A stretch of 64,000 bases of DNA, from assembly GCF_037975245.1 (NCBI RefSeq), contig NC_092573.1:324501-388500 (forward strand). The letters run 5' to 3'. The translations under genes and the position numbers were made by a program. Below, piece by piece: positions 1 through 13,828 of this stretch; position 1 is the first letter of the stretch, and every line of letters begins with the position of its first letter. The notes beneath the pieces were generated by a model, which ran no database searches, had not been told where the DNA came from, and saw only the letters and a program-made list of their open reading frames with translations. The stretch comes from Apostichopus japonicus. Lineage: Eukaryota > Echinodermata > Holothuroidea > Aspidochirotida > Stichopodidae.

Positions 1-2720
1 ATTTGGTGATCACGTTTTAGTACGCATGACATGGGAAAACAAAAACCTCAAATGAAACTTACTGTTGGAATACGTGGATTTTACTCTTCTGATGTTCGGT
101 TACAACTGGTTCTTATAATGTCAAGTTGAATGGAGCTGGTAAGCATCTTAGCGCCATTTTAAATTGTGCTCGAACACTTTTGTCATGGCCAATCAGTCTG
201 TGGATCCTAAATGTTTTTTATTTGGCAAACGGACATTCAAGGGAAAAAGTCATGCAATTGGAAACTGTTTTCCTACATTCTAAGAAGTATAAGTTTTTTT
301 ACGTAACACCTCTTTTTTTGTTCAAAGTTTTGTTTTAGCATAGGCCTAGGCCTACTCAAATCAACTGAGGGAGAACAGGATGTTCAATGAAGGTTTACAT
401 ATTTTCATATGAAAGGTCCGCCGTTTTGCGGCAAATTCTCTGCCTCTTTCAATACATATTTTCCAATAACACACTTCTTGCGACAAAAAATTACCATACG
501 TTTGAGTTGTTCTTTTTTTTCAAATAAAATAATGTTTCTCGTACGAAATCTGAAAAAAAACGGGCGGCCATTATTTTTTCTTTTCATTGCTTTAATACTA
601 GTTCGGAATACGTTGCTTCCTTTACAAAATATTATTTAATGATAGTTTAGATTGCTTGTAATCCGAATAGACACCCGGGGATTCAGGAAAAAGGAGGCCC
701 CTTGTGCGGGCGAAAAACATGTTTTGTTTTTAACCGGCCCTGCTTCAAAGTTGTTCGGTGGAATTTTTTCTTTTCATTCCAACGAACCAACGGTAAATTA
801 AATAAAAATTGACAAAGAAACGCTTAGTAATACTTTATTATTTCTTCCAAATGTTGACAACTATTCAAAGTAAACTAATCCTCCGTGGAACAGAACCTCT
901 ACAACTGAAAAATAAAGTCGGGGAAAGAAACACTGAATAGAAACCCAATTAACAAAAAAAATTCTATGCCATCAAACACTTTACCTTCGTCCCCTTCGCT
1001 GCAAAGTGAATATCACCTCTTAAACTACGATGTAAGAAACGGCTGTTTTAAACATCTCACTAACTCTTTCGGCGACTTTAATCCCTATTCATTGAGCACA
1101 ATAGCATTTCCTGCGTATAAACTCGTAGAGGGATTATACGCGGTGTCTACGCGGCCTCTACGCGGCAATTTCTTTGTCAACGAGTTTATACGCGAGTGTA
1201 CGTGTTTATACGTGTTTATACGATTCTGTGCGCGTACACATGTCCAGTTATACGTGAGCGGTACTGTAGATGTATCCAAATGTTTGGATTATACTCTCTC
1301 TCTCTCTCTCTGCATTACTGTACATTACTGTTTGACGTTTCATCATATCTATATTCATGAAGACTATGAAGATGGTAAAAGAAAAGAAAGAAAAACAATT
1401 GTGACATGACTATGTGGAAAATATTGAAAATTCACCTTGATGTAATGTATGACCTCATCAACTAAGTAATTACACAGAACCTCCATAGACCCTTAGCATC
1501 GTTAAAGGGAGAAAGATGGTAAAACTCTGACATTACTGCAAAACATGTTATCTTTCTTCTTGGTCTATCTACCGATCCATCTCATCGTTATATTACTGTA
1601 CTAGTACACAGTGTTAGCCACTCCCTGACCTTCACTGAACTTGACTCAATAAGATGATACATAATTACTGTAGGTGTACAGAAAGAGGATGGTTCAATCC
1701 ACTGCCTCTCATTTTTAACACGGTTAGTGTGAAATAAACTGACAATGGGTATTCATCAAGCTCTCAAATAAATTTTTAAATAACTTTCAATGGTAAATGC
1801 TACCTGCACCACATATAGGGTAAAATTTATTCAATTTATGGCGACGTGTCCATCCCATCAACATACATGAAAATTTGTCAGTTGGTCCCGGTCTCGAACC
1901 AATCAGCAAAGGAGCATTCCTAATTACAGGTGCAAAAATATTAAAATCATGATAATGGTTTCTAATTTTAGTTGATAACATTTTGATAGTCTTATTTATT
2001 TCCCCTCCCCCCCTACCAAACTGATCTGTGACAGGCCAATTAATTCAACTAGGGGAATAAGCAAAATTTTAATCTAAGCCCATCGGTTTCCAAACTCAAC
2101 TACTGACATTTGAAACTGGCATTTCTTATATTCAAATTCGCTAGCTATTAATATCTTTGGGGATGAAAAAGAAGATGAAGAAGAAGATAGAAAGGGCAAG
2201 GTAGAGAAATGAGATATATTGTTTTAATAGTCATCGCAGCCATTTAGGAAGGTCACAAAGAAATAGAAGGAATGATGGATTTTTACTAAGCATGGAGATT
2301 CCTTACATTTCAGTAGAAAATTAATTTTGCTCAACATGGTATTGATGACCACTTGAGCATTCCTTCTTTCTCACTCACTCACCATCCTCCTCCAACCCCT
2401 TCCCCTCCCCTTTCCTTCTTCTTGTGCTTTACAGTTTACGGAATGCTGTGATGCAAGAAAAAGGTGTTATTTTCATAGAGTTTGAAAAAATTAATTTTTC
2501 CATGTACAATTACAATTATATAGTAATAACTAAACATAGTAGAAGCCTGAAATTTCAAAAGAGTAAGAAACTTGAAATGAAACCCTTGACACTTGTACAA
2601 TACTGTTCTGTGACTTAAAAGAAACCCTGACATTTTCAGCTAATAATACAGAAATGCAGCTATCTACATTGCATAATATTAATGAAGTGTATTGCAAGGA
2701 TATATGTCTCATATGGTGAC
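1..2720. other. Left edge, no gene recognised
   Basis: AT-rich sequence with poly-A/T runs and a CT microsatellite near 1292-1310. The only recognisable unit is a dispersed repeat at about 1196-1266. It may be more CRTC intron. Confidence 0.5.
1196..1266 (+). repeat. Dispersed repeat shared with the hAT element at 26.7 kb
   Basis: About 70 bases containing GTTTATACGATTCTGTG and GTCCAGTTATACGTGAGCGG recur nearly unchanged at 26704-26774, inside the hAT-like element 25887-27089. The upstream 1120-1195 stretch adds TACGCGG/CTACGCGG repeats. It is probably a relic of the same transposon family. Confidence 0.6.
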
Positions 2721-2787
2721 CTTTCCTCTGTGTTCGATGTACTCTGTCTCTTCCACTGCCATTTTTGTCATCTAAGAAATGTCCTCC
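2721..2787 (-). CDS. Possible CRTC coding exon 3 (weak)
   Basis: A good acceptor (pyrimidine tract ending TTTCACAG) is followed in phase 0 by GGHFLDDKNGSGRDRVHRTQ and then RK. The spacing of LD and DRVxR resembles the segment after SLPNVNQ in vertebrate CRTC1 ([20 protein letters not shown]). The proposed donor, AAAG followed by GTCACC, is weak. It would put a 19-kb intron after exon 2. The resemblance is short and may be chance; a transcript is needed to decide. Confidence 0.28.
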
Positions 2788-3448
2788 CTGTGAAAGAAGA
2801 GAGCAGAGCATTTAAAAACGATGTGCAAATAAATATATAACCTTGTGAATCCTGTTATATACTGCACTCCACAACCTTCCCTCTAAAAGTAAAAGACAGA
2901 AGCCAAAAGTTGAGATTTCTGGGTAACGTCTGTAGAGGGAGTTGCTTTCATCGTAGCTGGATGACTTTAACCCAACCTCACATTCATCATCAATAACGTA
3001 TTGTGTAAGATCACAGTACAACATATTGGAAAAAAATTTATGCCAATATTTCTATGATGAGAGATACCTTACAGATCAAACACATTCTCTGTCATTTTCC
3101 CAAAATGGTTCAAAATCTATCGATCCCTACCAGAAGGATGTGTATGGAACCGATATTAAGTCAGTGTTCAGTATCAACATGATCCTCTACCCAACACTGA
3201 GAGAGAAAGGACCATCTGGGTTGTGGGGTACTTTTAGTAGAAGGTACTGTAAAGTATAGAACTGATAGGTGATTCAAATTATGTTTCATTATGTTCATAA
3301 TTTACTGCTGATGGTACGGTAACATGTTACATACAGTAGATAGGTTGTGGGTTATTTCACTACTGGGTACAGGTACATCAGTGCACTCACTTCGTACCAA
3401 TATGAAATTTTATATTCAGTGACTAAAACCCCAAAACTCCCCTGGAGA

Positions 3449-3540
3449 GGTCACCGGGGGCGCAGTGCTAAAATTATACCAGTGGCGTCTTGGTAGACTA
3501 GGAATGTGCGTTAGTGTGGTAGGAGACAGGTAAGAATTGT
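3449..3540 (+). repeat. DIRS terminal-repeat relic (right-end type)
   Basis: GGGGGCGCAGTGCT, a TTATACCAG block and GGAGACAGGTAAG occur in the same order and spacing as in the right terminal repeat at 17.5 kb (GGGCGCACAGTGTTATTATT, TTTTACCAGGAC, GGAGACAGGTAAG). It is diverged and has no partner nearby. Confidence 0.5.
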
Positions 3541-4356
3541 GGTTCGTAAACACATAAGATCCCTACTTGGTCAGCCATAATTTGATAGTACAGAAATAAA
3601 ACTCAATTAAGTCAAACTTACTGAAATCAAGATATGTTCCCAAAAAGACAATGATTTGTGGATTTTGATTTGTTATCATTGGAAGGCTCAAAATTTTCAG
3701 TTACTTTTAATATGTAATAATAAGTTATAAGCAACAATACATTCTACAAGTGTGTGAGATCAAATGACATCTTCAACATTATTGCTACATTTAAGTAGAA
3801 TGATTGCTACCTAATGCACAGTTCTGTACACGTGACTCCTTGATGAAAAGCGAAGGATAAAACTTTACATCAATGTCGTTAATTACTAACAGCAGACTAT
3901 AACAAATGTTTGGTTCCTTGTGCTTCCTAGAGATCCCAACAGCTGGCACTGCAGCCAGCATCGAAGAACAATATTGATATGTAGATGTACAGTGCATGTG
4001 ACTTTATCTTGTGTAAACAAACAAAAATGATATCGCATTAGAAACTTTAAAATAAAAGTATATATGAGACTAAAAGAATTAAAAGAGTTAGATGTATACT
4101 GTACTGTATATACTTGTACAGTATATGAAAGAAAAGACATGGTGCAAGATGAATTACTTGACATTTGATGAGGTTTTTTCAAATCTCAGACAGAGAACTT
4201 GGAAATTCTTTTCTTATACCATTTTTCCCTCAACCCCCCGCACCCACCACCCTAACATTCTGTGATTCTCAAACCTATTCTACCTATCACTTTAAGCTTT
4301 TTTTCGATCGAGATGATGCGATGACGCGACTGTGATGAGCAACTTAACGAAATATT

Positions 4357-4712
4357 CCAAAACGTACCTGGTTTGGATATTTATGAGCGATGAGCTTACC
4401 TGTCTCCTGACAACAACAGCACCCTCGCCACCGTACCATGTCTATCTGTGACCTGGTAACCTTTGACACTGACCTCCTCTGTTGACTGGTCACCCCCTGT
4501 TAACCTTAATTATGTACATCCTCCTCATTCCTACCACCCAAAGTGTTTAGTTGTATACTCTATAGAGCTGTCTACATGAATTTAACATGCTGTAACCAGC
4601 CTTCATTATGTTGCTGAGTTCATTAGTCAGAAATCCGGGTCACTGTAGAGATGGTAGAGTGTGGAAGCAGTTTGTTTTTGAGGAGACAGGTAAGTAAGTA
4701 GTGAAGTGCCAC
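4357..4712. mobile_element. Short DIRS-derived element with both terminal repeats
   Basis: The left side has CCAAAACGTACCTGG and CTTACCTGTCTCCTGACAAC, matching the left end of the DIRS element at 11177. The right side has GGTAGAGTGTGG and GGAGACAGGTAAG, matching the inverted right end at 17.5 kb. Only about 300 bases lie between, so this is a deletion derivative or a MITE-like copy. Confidence 0.55.
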
Positions 4713-7700
4713 TACTACAGTAGTTGTACCCTTTTATGTTGTTTGCCATTTCACAGTTTTAAAGGTGCAGGTAGGCAGCGTTGACGTTAAAAACCCGTGC
4801 CAATATTGTGTCATGGTAAGAAAGTCTATTTTTATATGAATCATTTTGCAAAAATTCACCTCTACGTAAAGAAATAAAATTTGTGATGAATAGAGAAGAA
4901 AACATTAAACCATTCAAGTTAATTCAAGGAATACTGAAACTGTTATATCTCCCAAATGGCATGAGATTTTTTTCTTAGCTATTTTGAAAGGTTATATCAC
5001 AAGCATATCTACAGCACAGACTAATGATGACGGTTGCGTTTGATTCTCTTTTTTTTGTCTTGAACGTCCACGAAAAAAGGACATTTTCACTGCTAGTAAA
5101 GTTTCTATATAGCTAATGGGATTTTCAAGAAATTCACCTTTAAACTATGCTACATATATCTAGAATGCTCCTTTTGATGCCGCTGATTCCTCAGGGTAGA
5201 CCGAACTGTAAATGTGAATTTGTTGTCTCATAAATTCTAATAACTCAATCAACACATGTTTTTTTAACATCATATAAACAACAGCACCCTTGGATGAAAT
5301 TCATCACCATTTATCCTTGACAAATTTGTAATGTATTAATATTAAAAATGTCATGGGGCCATAAGACTTGTTTTGATTTACCATTGAGTATGGTGTTGCA
5401 TCTGTGGAACTGTCTGAATGATCTGTTTGTTAGACTAAATAGTCCAGCTTTACTGGATGAAACTTACCTGGTTAAAGGTAATTTCTCAAACAATAATTTA
5501 AGTGTTATAGAAATACAACCTGGACTGATACATTAGCCCAGTGTGTTTTAGTAACTGTCTACAACATATCAAAGCTAATTTTGTGTCTGACGTCGTCCTT
5601 TAAGTGTGTGAATATTACTACTGTACAGTATGCATAGCATGTATGAATGATGCTATCTGTACGTCAAAGACAAACTTGTCACAGTCAGTACAATGCCAGG
5701 TCTAAAATTCCTCCTACTGTACCTTCTCTGAGTCTCTTTACACTGCAAATTAATTCAGAATCCTAAAAATAGAATTTAATTGTAAAAGAGGTCTCATGCA
5801 GACACTTCACAGTCTGTCCCGGGAACTTCCCTTGATAAACTCACACACTTTATTCAAAACCAGCACAAAATGTTGCCTAAGTCTGTTCGATATGTTAGAT
5901 GCTTGAGATCAAGGACAGAAGTTACACATTGAACAACAGAGATTACATTGTGTATTGGGGTGGAGCTGGTGAAATTTTCTATTTCTTGATCAGAGAATGA
6001 GGTATTAAAGCATGCAGAGTGATGTATTGATATAGAGCAATTTCATCAGCTACTGGAAGGTAGACTGACATGGCAATCTACTTTTGATGAGTAAAATAAA
6101 CAAACGTTGCACAGTCCTTCAGCATTAATACCAACCAATGTACTTTATAACAGACAATCACACAGTAGCAAACAGATTGATAAAGCTTCCCTCACTCACA
6201 TCCACGAAAAGCCAATTGATTGGGATTGTCACAGTAAAGTGACTGTAGACTGAACAGTGTAAACACATATTAATGTACAGTATGTATTTATAAATGTACC
6301 CTTTGGGACAACACATTGATCAAATTTCTGCTTAGAGTGCTGCACACATACTGTACTGTACAGTACATGATATGGGTGCACATATGTGCAGTAAACAGTA
6401 CATACCACATAGCATGTTCATTTATCTTACTGTACATCACATCATGTACATAAATGGTCAAAGCAACTTTCTCAGTTTCTCATTTGTGAAAATTGATATT
6501 GAGAGGTTATCACTATTGCTGTTTATTAACGGTATCAAGTCTCATTTATAGGGTAAAAAATGTCTAGGTTTATTAAAATAGATTAATAGACAAAGAGATA
6601 CATAATTATAGCAGATGGAGATGGTGAAAATATGATCACAGTTGGACGTACAGTACAGTATGTCTGCTAATATCTGTCTTTAATTTACTTCATTTCAACC
6701 AAATAGTTTGATTGAAATGTAATTACTGTAGATTTGATCCAAAATGTTGTCTGTTAATACAACTCCATTGCTTTACTGTTTGTTTTTGAAACATTTAGGA
6801 CATTTTGAACTACTGTACAGTGTACAGCATACTGTACACGCAAAACTTTCTTGGTACAGTATCGATAATTTGAAACAACACTATTGTACAGTAGTTTGCT
6901 CTTCAAGTGTGTATGTTTTGTGAGACTTTAATATACTGTATGTTACCGTTGAAGCTTTGTTTTCATCGCCTTTTGGATACAATGTCAAAAGTGGGATGCT
7001 GAAAGGGGCTGCAGCAACTGACAGCTGAGCTGCAGCATTCTACAGCTGGTCTGAGAAAGACATGACTGTTTACGCTCTTCTGTAGTTACACATAATAGGC
7101 ACTGCAGGTTATTTAGACATACTGTAATCTCTGTCTTTTATTGATTCACCCTCATAGCTGCTTAAGATTCTTGCAGCTGCTGCAGCTTTTCGTTCATCTC
7201 ATATAAAATTGACTTATATTTTAAAGATTTTAACTTTCTGATAGATATCACATAATTACAGGTATCAAGCTCACTTATAACCTCTATGTTCTGTGTTAAC
7301 TTTATCACCCGATTTCACAAAATAAAACTAATATGTAGCCACATCGTACTATAGTTTTGGTGCGAGGAATTTCTTCATCCCTCACTTCCTGTCTGATAAT
7401 GCACATCACGTCTGCATTATGCAGAGAGTATAGCACTTGGTAAAAATAAGATGTCCAACTAATTACCTACAGTGATCATAATTTACAAATTATTAAGACT
7501 TGGGCCCATAATTGTAGAGTTCAAGAAAATATTTAATCAGCTAAGTGAATCTTTTTTTATTTTTTATTATAGGTACTGGATCAATGTCGGCCAATGTTGG
7601 GATCTAAAAATATCGGATATCAAGATTCAAGTTTAACAGCCTTTGATTCACTTTCATGAAATACTGTTGGTTACTCGCAACATGACAATCCACAGTTACT

Positions 7701-10700
7701 ACTTAATTTCAAAAAGCTAGCTCCCGAGGGTGAGTGCTTTATGAAGTCATGATACATGGTTACGACCTGCCTTCTACAATCTATGACAGTCCGTGGAAAT
7801 GGACTTACAGTACAGTATATATATTTAGCCCTATGCAGCTATAAATTTCCTGTTACTCCATATATATGTATATACACATACAAAATTAAAATGTAAGCCT
7901 CGCCCGACTTGCCCGTGAAATACGGTTTGTTGGTGCCACCATGACAACTTACAGTAATTTTACTTCAATGAGCTCTGAACATTGTGTGTGTAAGTGTGTG
8001 CGTGCATTTTAGGCACGACACTAATTTATAAAGTCTATCATGCTTCATAAAGGACCAGTATCATTGAATGTCATAATATACATACTGTACACATTTTTTT
8101 GAAATAACGCAATCGGAGCTGACCTTCTAGGGTAGTCTGATGGTCAGAAATGATGAAACACATTTTAAAAACCAAGATATACTCTCCAACAAATATACAA
8201 CTAGTTTACTGAAGAAAAAACAAGCCCTTGCCAGGTTTTGCACTATGCATGAATAGCTGCTGTTAAGGCAACATTACCCCCCGCCCCAAAAAAGAATAAA
8301 TAAATATAAAAATATAACTCACATGCAGTAATTACTTTCTCTGCTAAATTGTACACGTACATACTGCATGTACTACTATGTAAAATTTTAATGTAGTCTG
8401 TTAAACTCACACATGTATGAAAATTTGGCTAGCAACATGCTAACAACACGATTTATTTCCAAAGAACCTAGCGCCATAATTTTGCATTTGGTTTCCAAGG
8501 AAACCTACATGTCTTTTTTCGGTTTTTTTGTTTTGTTTCTTTTTCCTGTTTTTTTTTTTTTTTTACTAACAGCATTTTGAGGGTTAGTGGAATGGAAAGT
8601 ATAATTAGGGGTTATTTTTGCATCAGAGAATCCAATTTTTTTCTGCTGATAAAATTAGGAGCTACTGTATTGTAGTGGGAGGCCAAGAACATTCATCACA
8701 AGGCAGTAATGGTTACAAGAGTAACTCAGACATGTTCACTCACTTTTAAACGTCTGCACTAAGTTAAACCTATTTTCGGGTACTGAGGTTTGCACACAAT
8801 CTAGATATAATGCCTTGAATTGAACTTTACCAGTGGTTAATCCGGATCAATATAAACTAATTTATGGAACAATTGTAAAGAAAAATATTTTGCACCGTCT
8901 AAATACAAATGAAAAATATCCCCCCCAAACCGCCATCTCCATCGAACCAACCTTGTTGGAATATTCATGTAAGTCAATATATATAACTGATCAAACTAAG
9001 ATCTATTGTATCTTCTTCAATGGTTTCCCTCAACGAAGGTTAACGAAAGGGTAAATGTTGAATTCATATTTTATCACTGACGCTTTTTATCGTGGACAAA
9101 TTTTTTCATAGTGATATACACCCACATCCACCATTGGGAGTTTTCAATACTATTCATTTTAAAAGCAGCTTATCTTATTGTTTGTCTATTGGTCTGTTTA
9201 TTTGTTTTGTTTTTTTCAGTATGTGTAACTTACAGTACATTATAATTCAAAATTCATTCTGTTATGTACTCAGATCAATTTGGATCGGTGATTTTCATGT
9301 ATCTCTATTTTAAGTGCTGCACATACACTGTTACCCTCCAAAGGATTTTGACTCCAGTACCTCTCAGATTATGCTATCAAATTCAGAAGTTACTTTCGGT
9401 CTTTGGCACTTAATCAGACGCTACTGTACATTAACAGTATTATGGGTTCAAAAGTGTGGCCCTGCTGTGTATACTGTACACAAAAATAACACTAATCTTA
9501 CAATGAACATTGACTAAACTACACAAGCGAGGTTTCAAACTAAAACTATGAAATCATTCTCCCAGTGAAGAATACTTTCAATAAACCTCCTACAATATCT
9601 CAGAGTATCCTTGACACTGGAAACAAAACAAAACATGAAGATTATCAGTGTGCTAATTAATAACAAATTTATGCAGTACATTTTGAAATTTGAAAGGAAT
9701 TCTAATATTATTCTCAAACATGGTTAGACATGCAGACATAGCAGGGATTTTCTTTTTCTTTTTTTTGTGGCTCAGGGCTAGGCATGTAAATTTTCAGTCT
9801 CCAAACTGATAACACGGTAACCAAGACAAAGGCACTGTGTTAAATTTCAATCCTATGCACAGTGAGGTGCATGGTACAAAACTCTCATTCACATTGATTA
9901 CCACTGATGTATTATTTACTCATGACTGCTCATGACTGAAGAGACAACCCCTCCCCCCAAAAAAATCATTAATTTACGATATTCTATGAACTGGTTCTAA
10001 TACACCAGTTTTCCCCCCTTTTTGTCTTCTAAAGTAGTTTTTGGGGCCCCTACTGTAGATCCGGGCCCCTGGTCCAGTGCCCATCTGGCATTACAGTATG
10101 GTACACTTGGCCCTGATTTCTAGACGAGAAATACATATGCTGACAGTAGATTGGTAAAATGGCTCCATCTATAGTATGTGAGCACATGGAATGTTAATAA
10201 CTTGAAATGTCATGCAGTCAAGATGCATTAACACGGTAGCATTAGGATATATACTGTTTACTGTATAAAGTGTATGCTTAGTTCAGTTATTGATGTACTT
10301 CTGTAAATAGTCAACATATAAGAATGTGTGTAGGTAAGAAGAAGTACTGTACTTGTAACTCTGACTATGGTAGGTACTAGCATGCATGCACACTGTGCAC
10401 AAAAGCATGGCTAATAAATAAACAAACTGATGTTATTTATTCAGGTATTTTTGAATATTGTCAGCAATTTCAACCCAACCTACAAATTTTTAATCAAATG
10501 AAGATCTGGGAATTGAGACTTTTTAATTCTCTCTAATCTACCGTATGGGCTCTAGCTCAGCAAACTGTAAGAAGCAGTTGTCAAGAATAGTGTTTCAAAT
10601 CTGTCTCAAACAAGTGAAAAATTCCCTCATAAAAAGACATCTTTAAGTAATTTTTTGCATTTGATCATAAATTTTACCAAACCAATATTATATTAGCACA

Positions 10701-11176
10701 TATATATTTGAGATATTTAAATATAACTAAAATAACCATTGCAACTGACCAAACTACAAAACACTCCTAAATATTCCTTGTAACCTGTTTACCGTATGAA
10801 GACTGCTGAGCAAACTTCAATTTGATTCGATCCTCAACATTTCATCATCCAACCACATTTTCATAATTAGTACGGTAGTTACTAACGTGGAAAAATAAAT
10901 AACCACTTCGTTTATTTGAAATTGAAAATTTGACTGTGATACAGGTTTTACTGACATGCAGTGTTATGAGGTTTCAGTTATGCACAGTACTCAAAAATTC
11001 ATTCAAATCAACTCAATAAGTGGCTACTAATGCTACTGAATTTTACGTTAGATGTAGGGATAAATACTTATCTTGACTTTTTGACTGAAAATAGTTTTGA
11101 GCTGAGAATAGACATGATAGTTTTCAAGGAAATAAAAACGAGAATAATTTTGAGCTGGGGCCTGGGGACAATAATT

Positions 11177-11334
11177 CCAAAACTTACTGGTTTGGATATT
11201 TACGAGTGACGAGCTTACCTGTCTCCTCACAACCTTAGCACCTCATTCTACCGTGCCTATAAAGTCCTGGTAAAATAATAACACTGTGCGCCCTCTATGA
11301 CCGAACCCCCCCCATGGTCACTCCTCACTACTCA
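11177..11334. repeat. DIRS terminal repeat, 3' side of the element
   Basis: Begins CCAAAACTTACTGGTTTGG. From CTTACCTG inward it is an inverted copy of 17450-17592. The outermost 35 bases differ from the other end, so the two terminal repeats have distinct tips, as in DIRS elements. Confidence 0.8.
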
Positions 11335-11793
11335 TGAGACCACTCCTTAAAAGTGGCCTCACGGTCACCGAAATAGGGGTGGCCAGAATCCTCTGGCCAC
11401 CCCCAAGGACTCCCGTCGACTAAACTTCTCAAAGGTGAGCCCTTGACCAAAGGCACTGATGCCTACCTAGCAGGGAGAGTGTAATCCTCCCCGCCGCAGC
11501 GGGTAAGGGGGGGGACACTCTCCTGAGCACTGCAGGCGAAACTACCCCTTTTTCCTAACAAGGAGCCTCATCCTGTAAAGGCCCAACGCTTGCTAACCCT
11601 AAGACAACTTAGGTGAGTACGCCTATGAAAAACACAGGGTGCAAAGTTACCTTCACCCATAGACCTGGCCGGTGACTCTTAGTAGTTGTTGGCTCTGTCT
11701 ATCTGGTGATGTGCTTGGAGTCGTGAGCCTAGTCGAACGACTGCTCCCCCATCCGGCTGTGTCCCACCCCCTCGGGGGAGGGAGGCGGGAATG

Positions 11794-11891
11794 GAGACAG
11801 GTAAGCTCGTCACTCGTAAATATCCAAACCAGTAAGTTTTGGAATATTTACTTCGCTCCTCGCTTACCTGTCTCCTCACAACCTTAGCACC
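11794..11891. repeat. DIRS internal complementary region
   Basis: This stretch is the complement of the left tip (GAGACAGGTAAGCTCGTCAC to CCAGTAAGTTTTGG) joined directly to the complement of the right tip (ATTTACTTCGCTCCTCGC to CAACCTTAGCACC). It is thus a copy of the junction formed when the two element ends meet, the sequence thought to template completion of circular DIRS cDNA. It lies between the recombinase remnant and the 3' terminal repeat, the expected place. Confidence 0.85.
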
Positions 11892-11954
11892 GAGTGGCAC
11901 TGCCTGATGGTGGGAGGCCCGAGGGGTGGGACCAAGTACCAACCGGACCTCGCA

Positions 11955-12660
11955 TCACCGCGCTACCAAAAGCTGACTCGGCGTGTAGAGTGTCAGGTAA
12001 GTAACAGGCGACGAACGTAGTTGGTGTTTTCCACGCTGCCACCTTGAGGATGTCCTGTATCGGGATACCGGCAGAGAGAGCTGTGGAAGCCGAGGCCCCA
12101 CTGATGTTGTGATCTCTTGGCCGGGTATCCCCCCATCGTGAACAGGCGGATCATCTCTACTAGCCATCGGGATAGGGTATCCTTGGCGGCTGCTGTTTAA
12201 GGTGGTCGTGGCAGGATGAAAAGGGAGGTTGTTTGTCTCAACTTCTCTGTCCTGTTTAAGTACCACTTCAGTGCCCTGACTGGGCACCATCGCTTGTCCT
12301 CAGCCACTGATGAAAGGGTTTTGATTTCCGGAAAGAAAATGTCCCCGGGCAAGAAAGTCAAGGCCCGGTTCTTGGCAATAGGGGACGGGTCTGGAACCGT
12401 CCTCGCCCCATGGCCCTCGAATCTGATGTGGTTCTGTTTGGTTGTTAGGGCTTGGAGGTAACTCCTTCACGCTGACGCTACCGCAATGACGAAGAGTGTT
12501 TTCTTTGTAAGAGCAGCCAGGGAAGCGTTCCCCGTTGATTCGTACAGCGGCCCTGCCAGGGCATGTAGCACTGCTGAGAGCCCCGCAGAGGGGGCTAACT
12601 GTCTGACTCGTGGACGGCGATTAGCCATGCCTTTGGTGAGCTGGTCAATGTCTGGGCTAA
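11955..12660 (-). pseudogene. DIRS tyrosine recombinase remnant
   Basis: The upstream part has KGMANRRPRVRQLAPSAG, VLHALAGPLYES and SLAALTKKTLFVIAVASA, matching the core of DIRS-type recombinases. In another frame the C-terminal half reads RDHNISGASASTALSAG, IPIQDILKVAAWKTPTTFVA and CYLPD, with the nucleophile Tyr at about 12001-12003. Box II normally reads H-x-x-R; here it is H-N-I-S, so the catalytic Arg is lost. Stops and frameshifts interrupt the gene. Confidence 0.75.
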
Positions 12661-12868
12661 TGCCCAGCGTGGAGCCGTCTGGAAAACCAGGCGTCCCCGT
12701 CTGGGGCCTGCGTGTGGGACCTGCGGCCTGGGACCCGGGGTCCGGAGGGAGCCACTAGGATGAGTTTACCCTTGGAGCTGCGAATCTTCCTCAGTATCTG
12801 GCTGATCATGCCAAAAAGGGGGGGGAAGAATTTAAACCTCTGGTCCGTCTCGAGGCAGGGACCTGGCG

Positions 12869-13287
12869 CTATGTGGAAGGCTGCAGGTGGGACCGCCTGT
12901 TACAAAAGATGGGCAGCCCATTGTTGCCCTTTGTCGTAAGCAGGTCTATCCGAGGTATGCCGAGCATGTGGAAAAACCTACCGCATATTCCTTGCGAAGG
13001 GTTTACTCGTCGGGGTCGAGTTGTCCCCTGGGCAGAGCATCGGCCCTCACACTCTCCTTTCTGGCTATATGGGAGACCCATAGGGCCGTGCCAGATTCTG
13101 CAGCTGTGGTGAGGGTCTCCCATGCCAGACGGCACAATCTCTCTGCCCTGGAGTCCTGAGAGCGAGGCGGAAGTACATGAAACCTGGTTATCTTTGCAAA
13201 TAGAGTGTTGGGGCCGATCCTTTGCCCTGCTGACGCCACTGTGGTGCAGGAAAGTGGTTTCTCTGTATATGCTGCTAAAGAAGTCAA
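12869..13287 (-). pseudogene. DIRS RNase H domain remnant
   Basis: Two overlapping frames carry RNase H signatures of DIRS/Ngaro pol proteins: VSHIARKESVRADALPRG (family form HIAGxxNxxADALSR) in one, then FHMLGIPRIDLLTTKGN with GLPIFCNR (family form GxPxIDLFATxxNxxLPxFCSR) in the next. The frame shift between them and a changed Ser in ADALSR show decay. The reverse-transcriptase part that should precede it is absent. Confidence 0.75.
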
Positions 13288-13489
13288 GGACAGTGGCCTG
13301 TATGATGACCTTGTTAGCGCCTGCAGTACAGCAGCCCTCGCAATACTGAATGCAGTACCACAGTACTGCTGATGACCCCTTTAGTTATCAACCAGTTGCA
13401 ATCAGAAAACCTCTGAAGAAAAGTAATGCCTTGATGATGTAGACCTAAGCTGTACCCTGTAGGGAGGTTTAATGGAGGTTATTTCCATG

Positions 13490-13744
13490 AAAAATAATAT
13501 TAATAATAATATTGAGGGTTGAACTGCGCCGGCCTATCTATCGATAACGAAGCCAGAGGCGCTAGCAATATTACCCTGGTCAACAATAACCTGTTAAACA
13601 GAGAGAAATCCCTCCTGGATGGAAAGACGCAATGGAGATAAAGTGCCTTGCCCAAGGAAACAACAGAATGATCTGGCCAGGACTAAAACCTGCAAGCCTT
13701 AGATCACCAGTACACTGCCTACACCGCTTGACCACAGTGCTCTC
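13490..13744 (-). mobile_element. tRNA-derived SINE (Leu-like head)
   Basis: Read on the minus strand it starts GAGCACTGTGGTCAAGCGGT (A-box region of a tRNA-Leu-like head) and GCAGGTTTTAGTCC (B-box-like). The body includes, on the plus strand, AGTGCCTTGCCCAAGGAAAC, a core typical of fish and marine-invertebrate SINEs. It ends in a TAATATT-rich tail. It has inserted into the DIRS element. Confidence 0.65.
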
Positions 13745-13828
13745 CAAAAATTGAGTACTGAATGGATAGTTTGCTTCATCAGAGTCTTAATCAATGCTAC
13801 TGCTGCTATGTGGCTTTTGCAACTACAG

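Noticed and set aside
2704-2765. Alternative frame reading WKRQSTSNTEERSPYETYIL as the CRTC SPYGTxYLSPP exon
   Set aside because: The order of motifs is wrong for CRTC, there is no usable donor, and the frame overlaps the exon 3 candidate in another phase.
3886-4182. 98-codon minus-strand open frame
   Set aside because: AT-rich composition without codon bias, splice sites or a recognisable motif.
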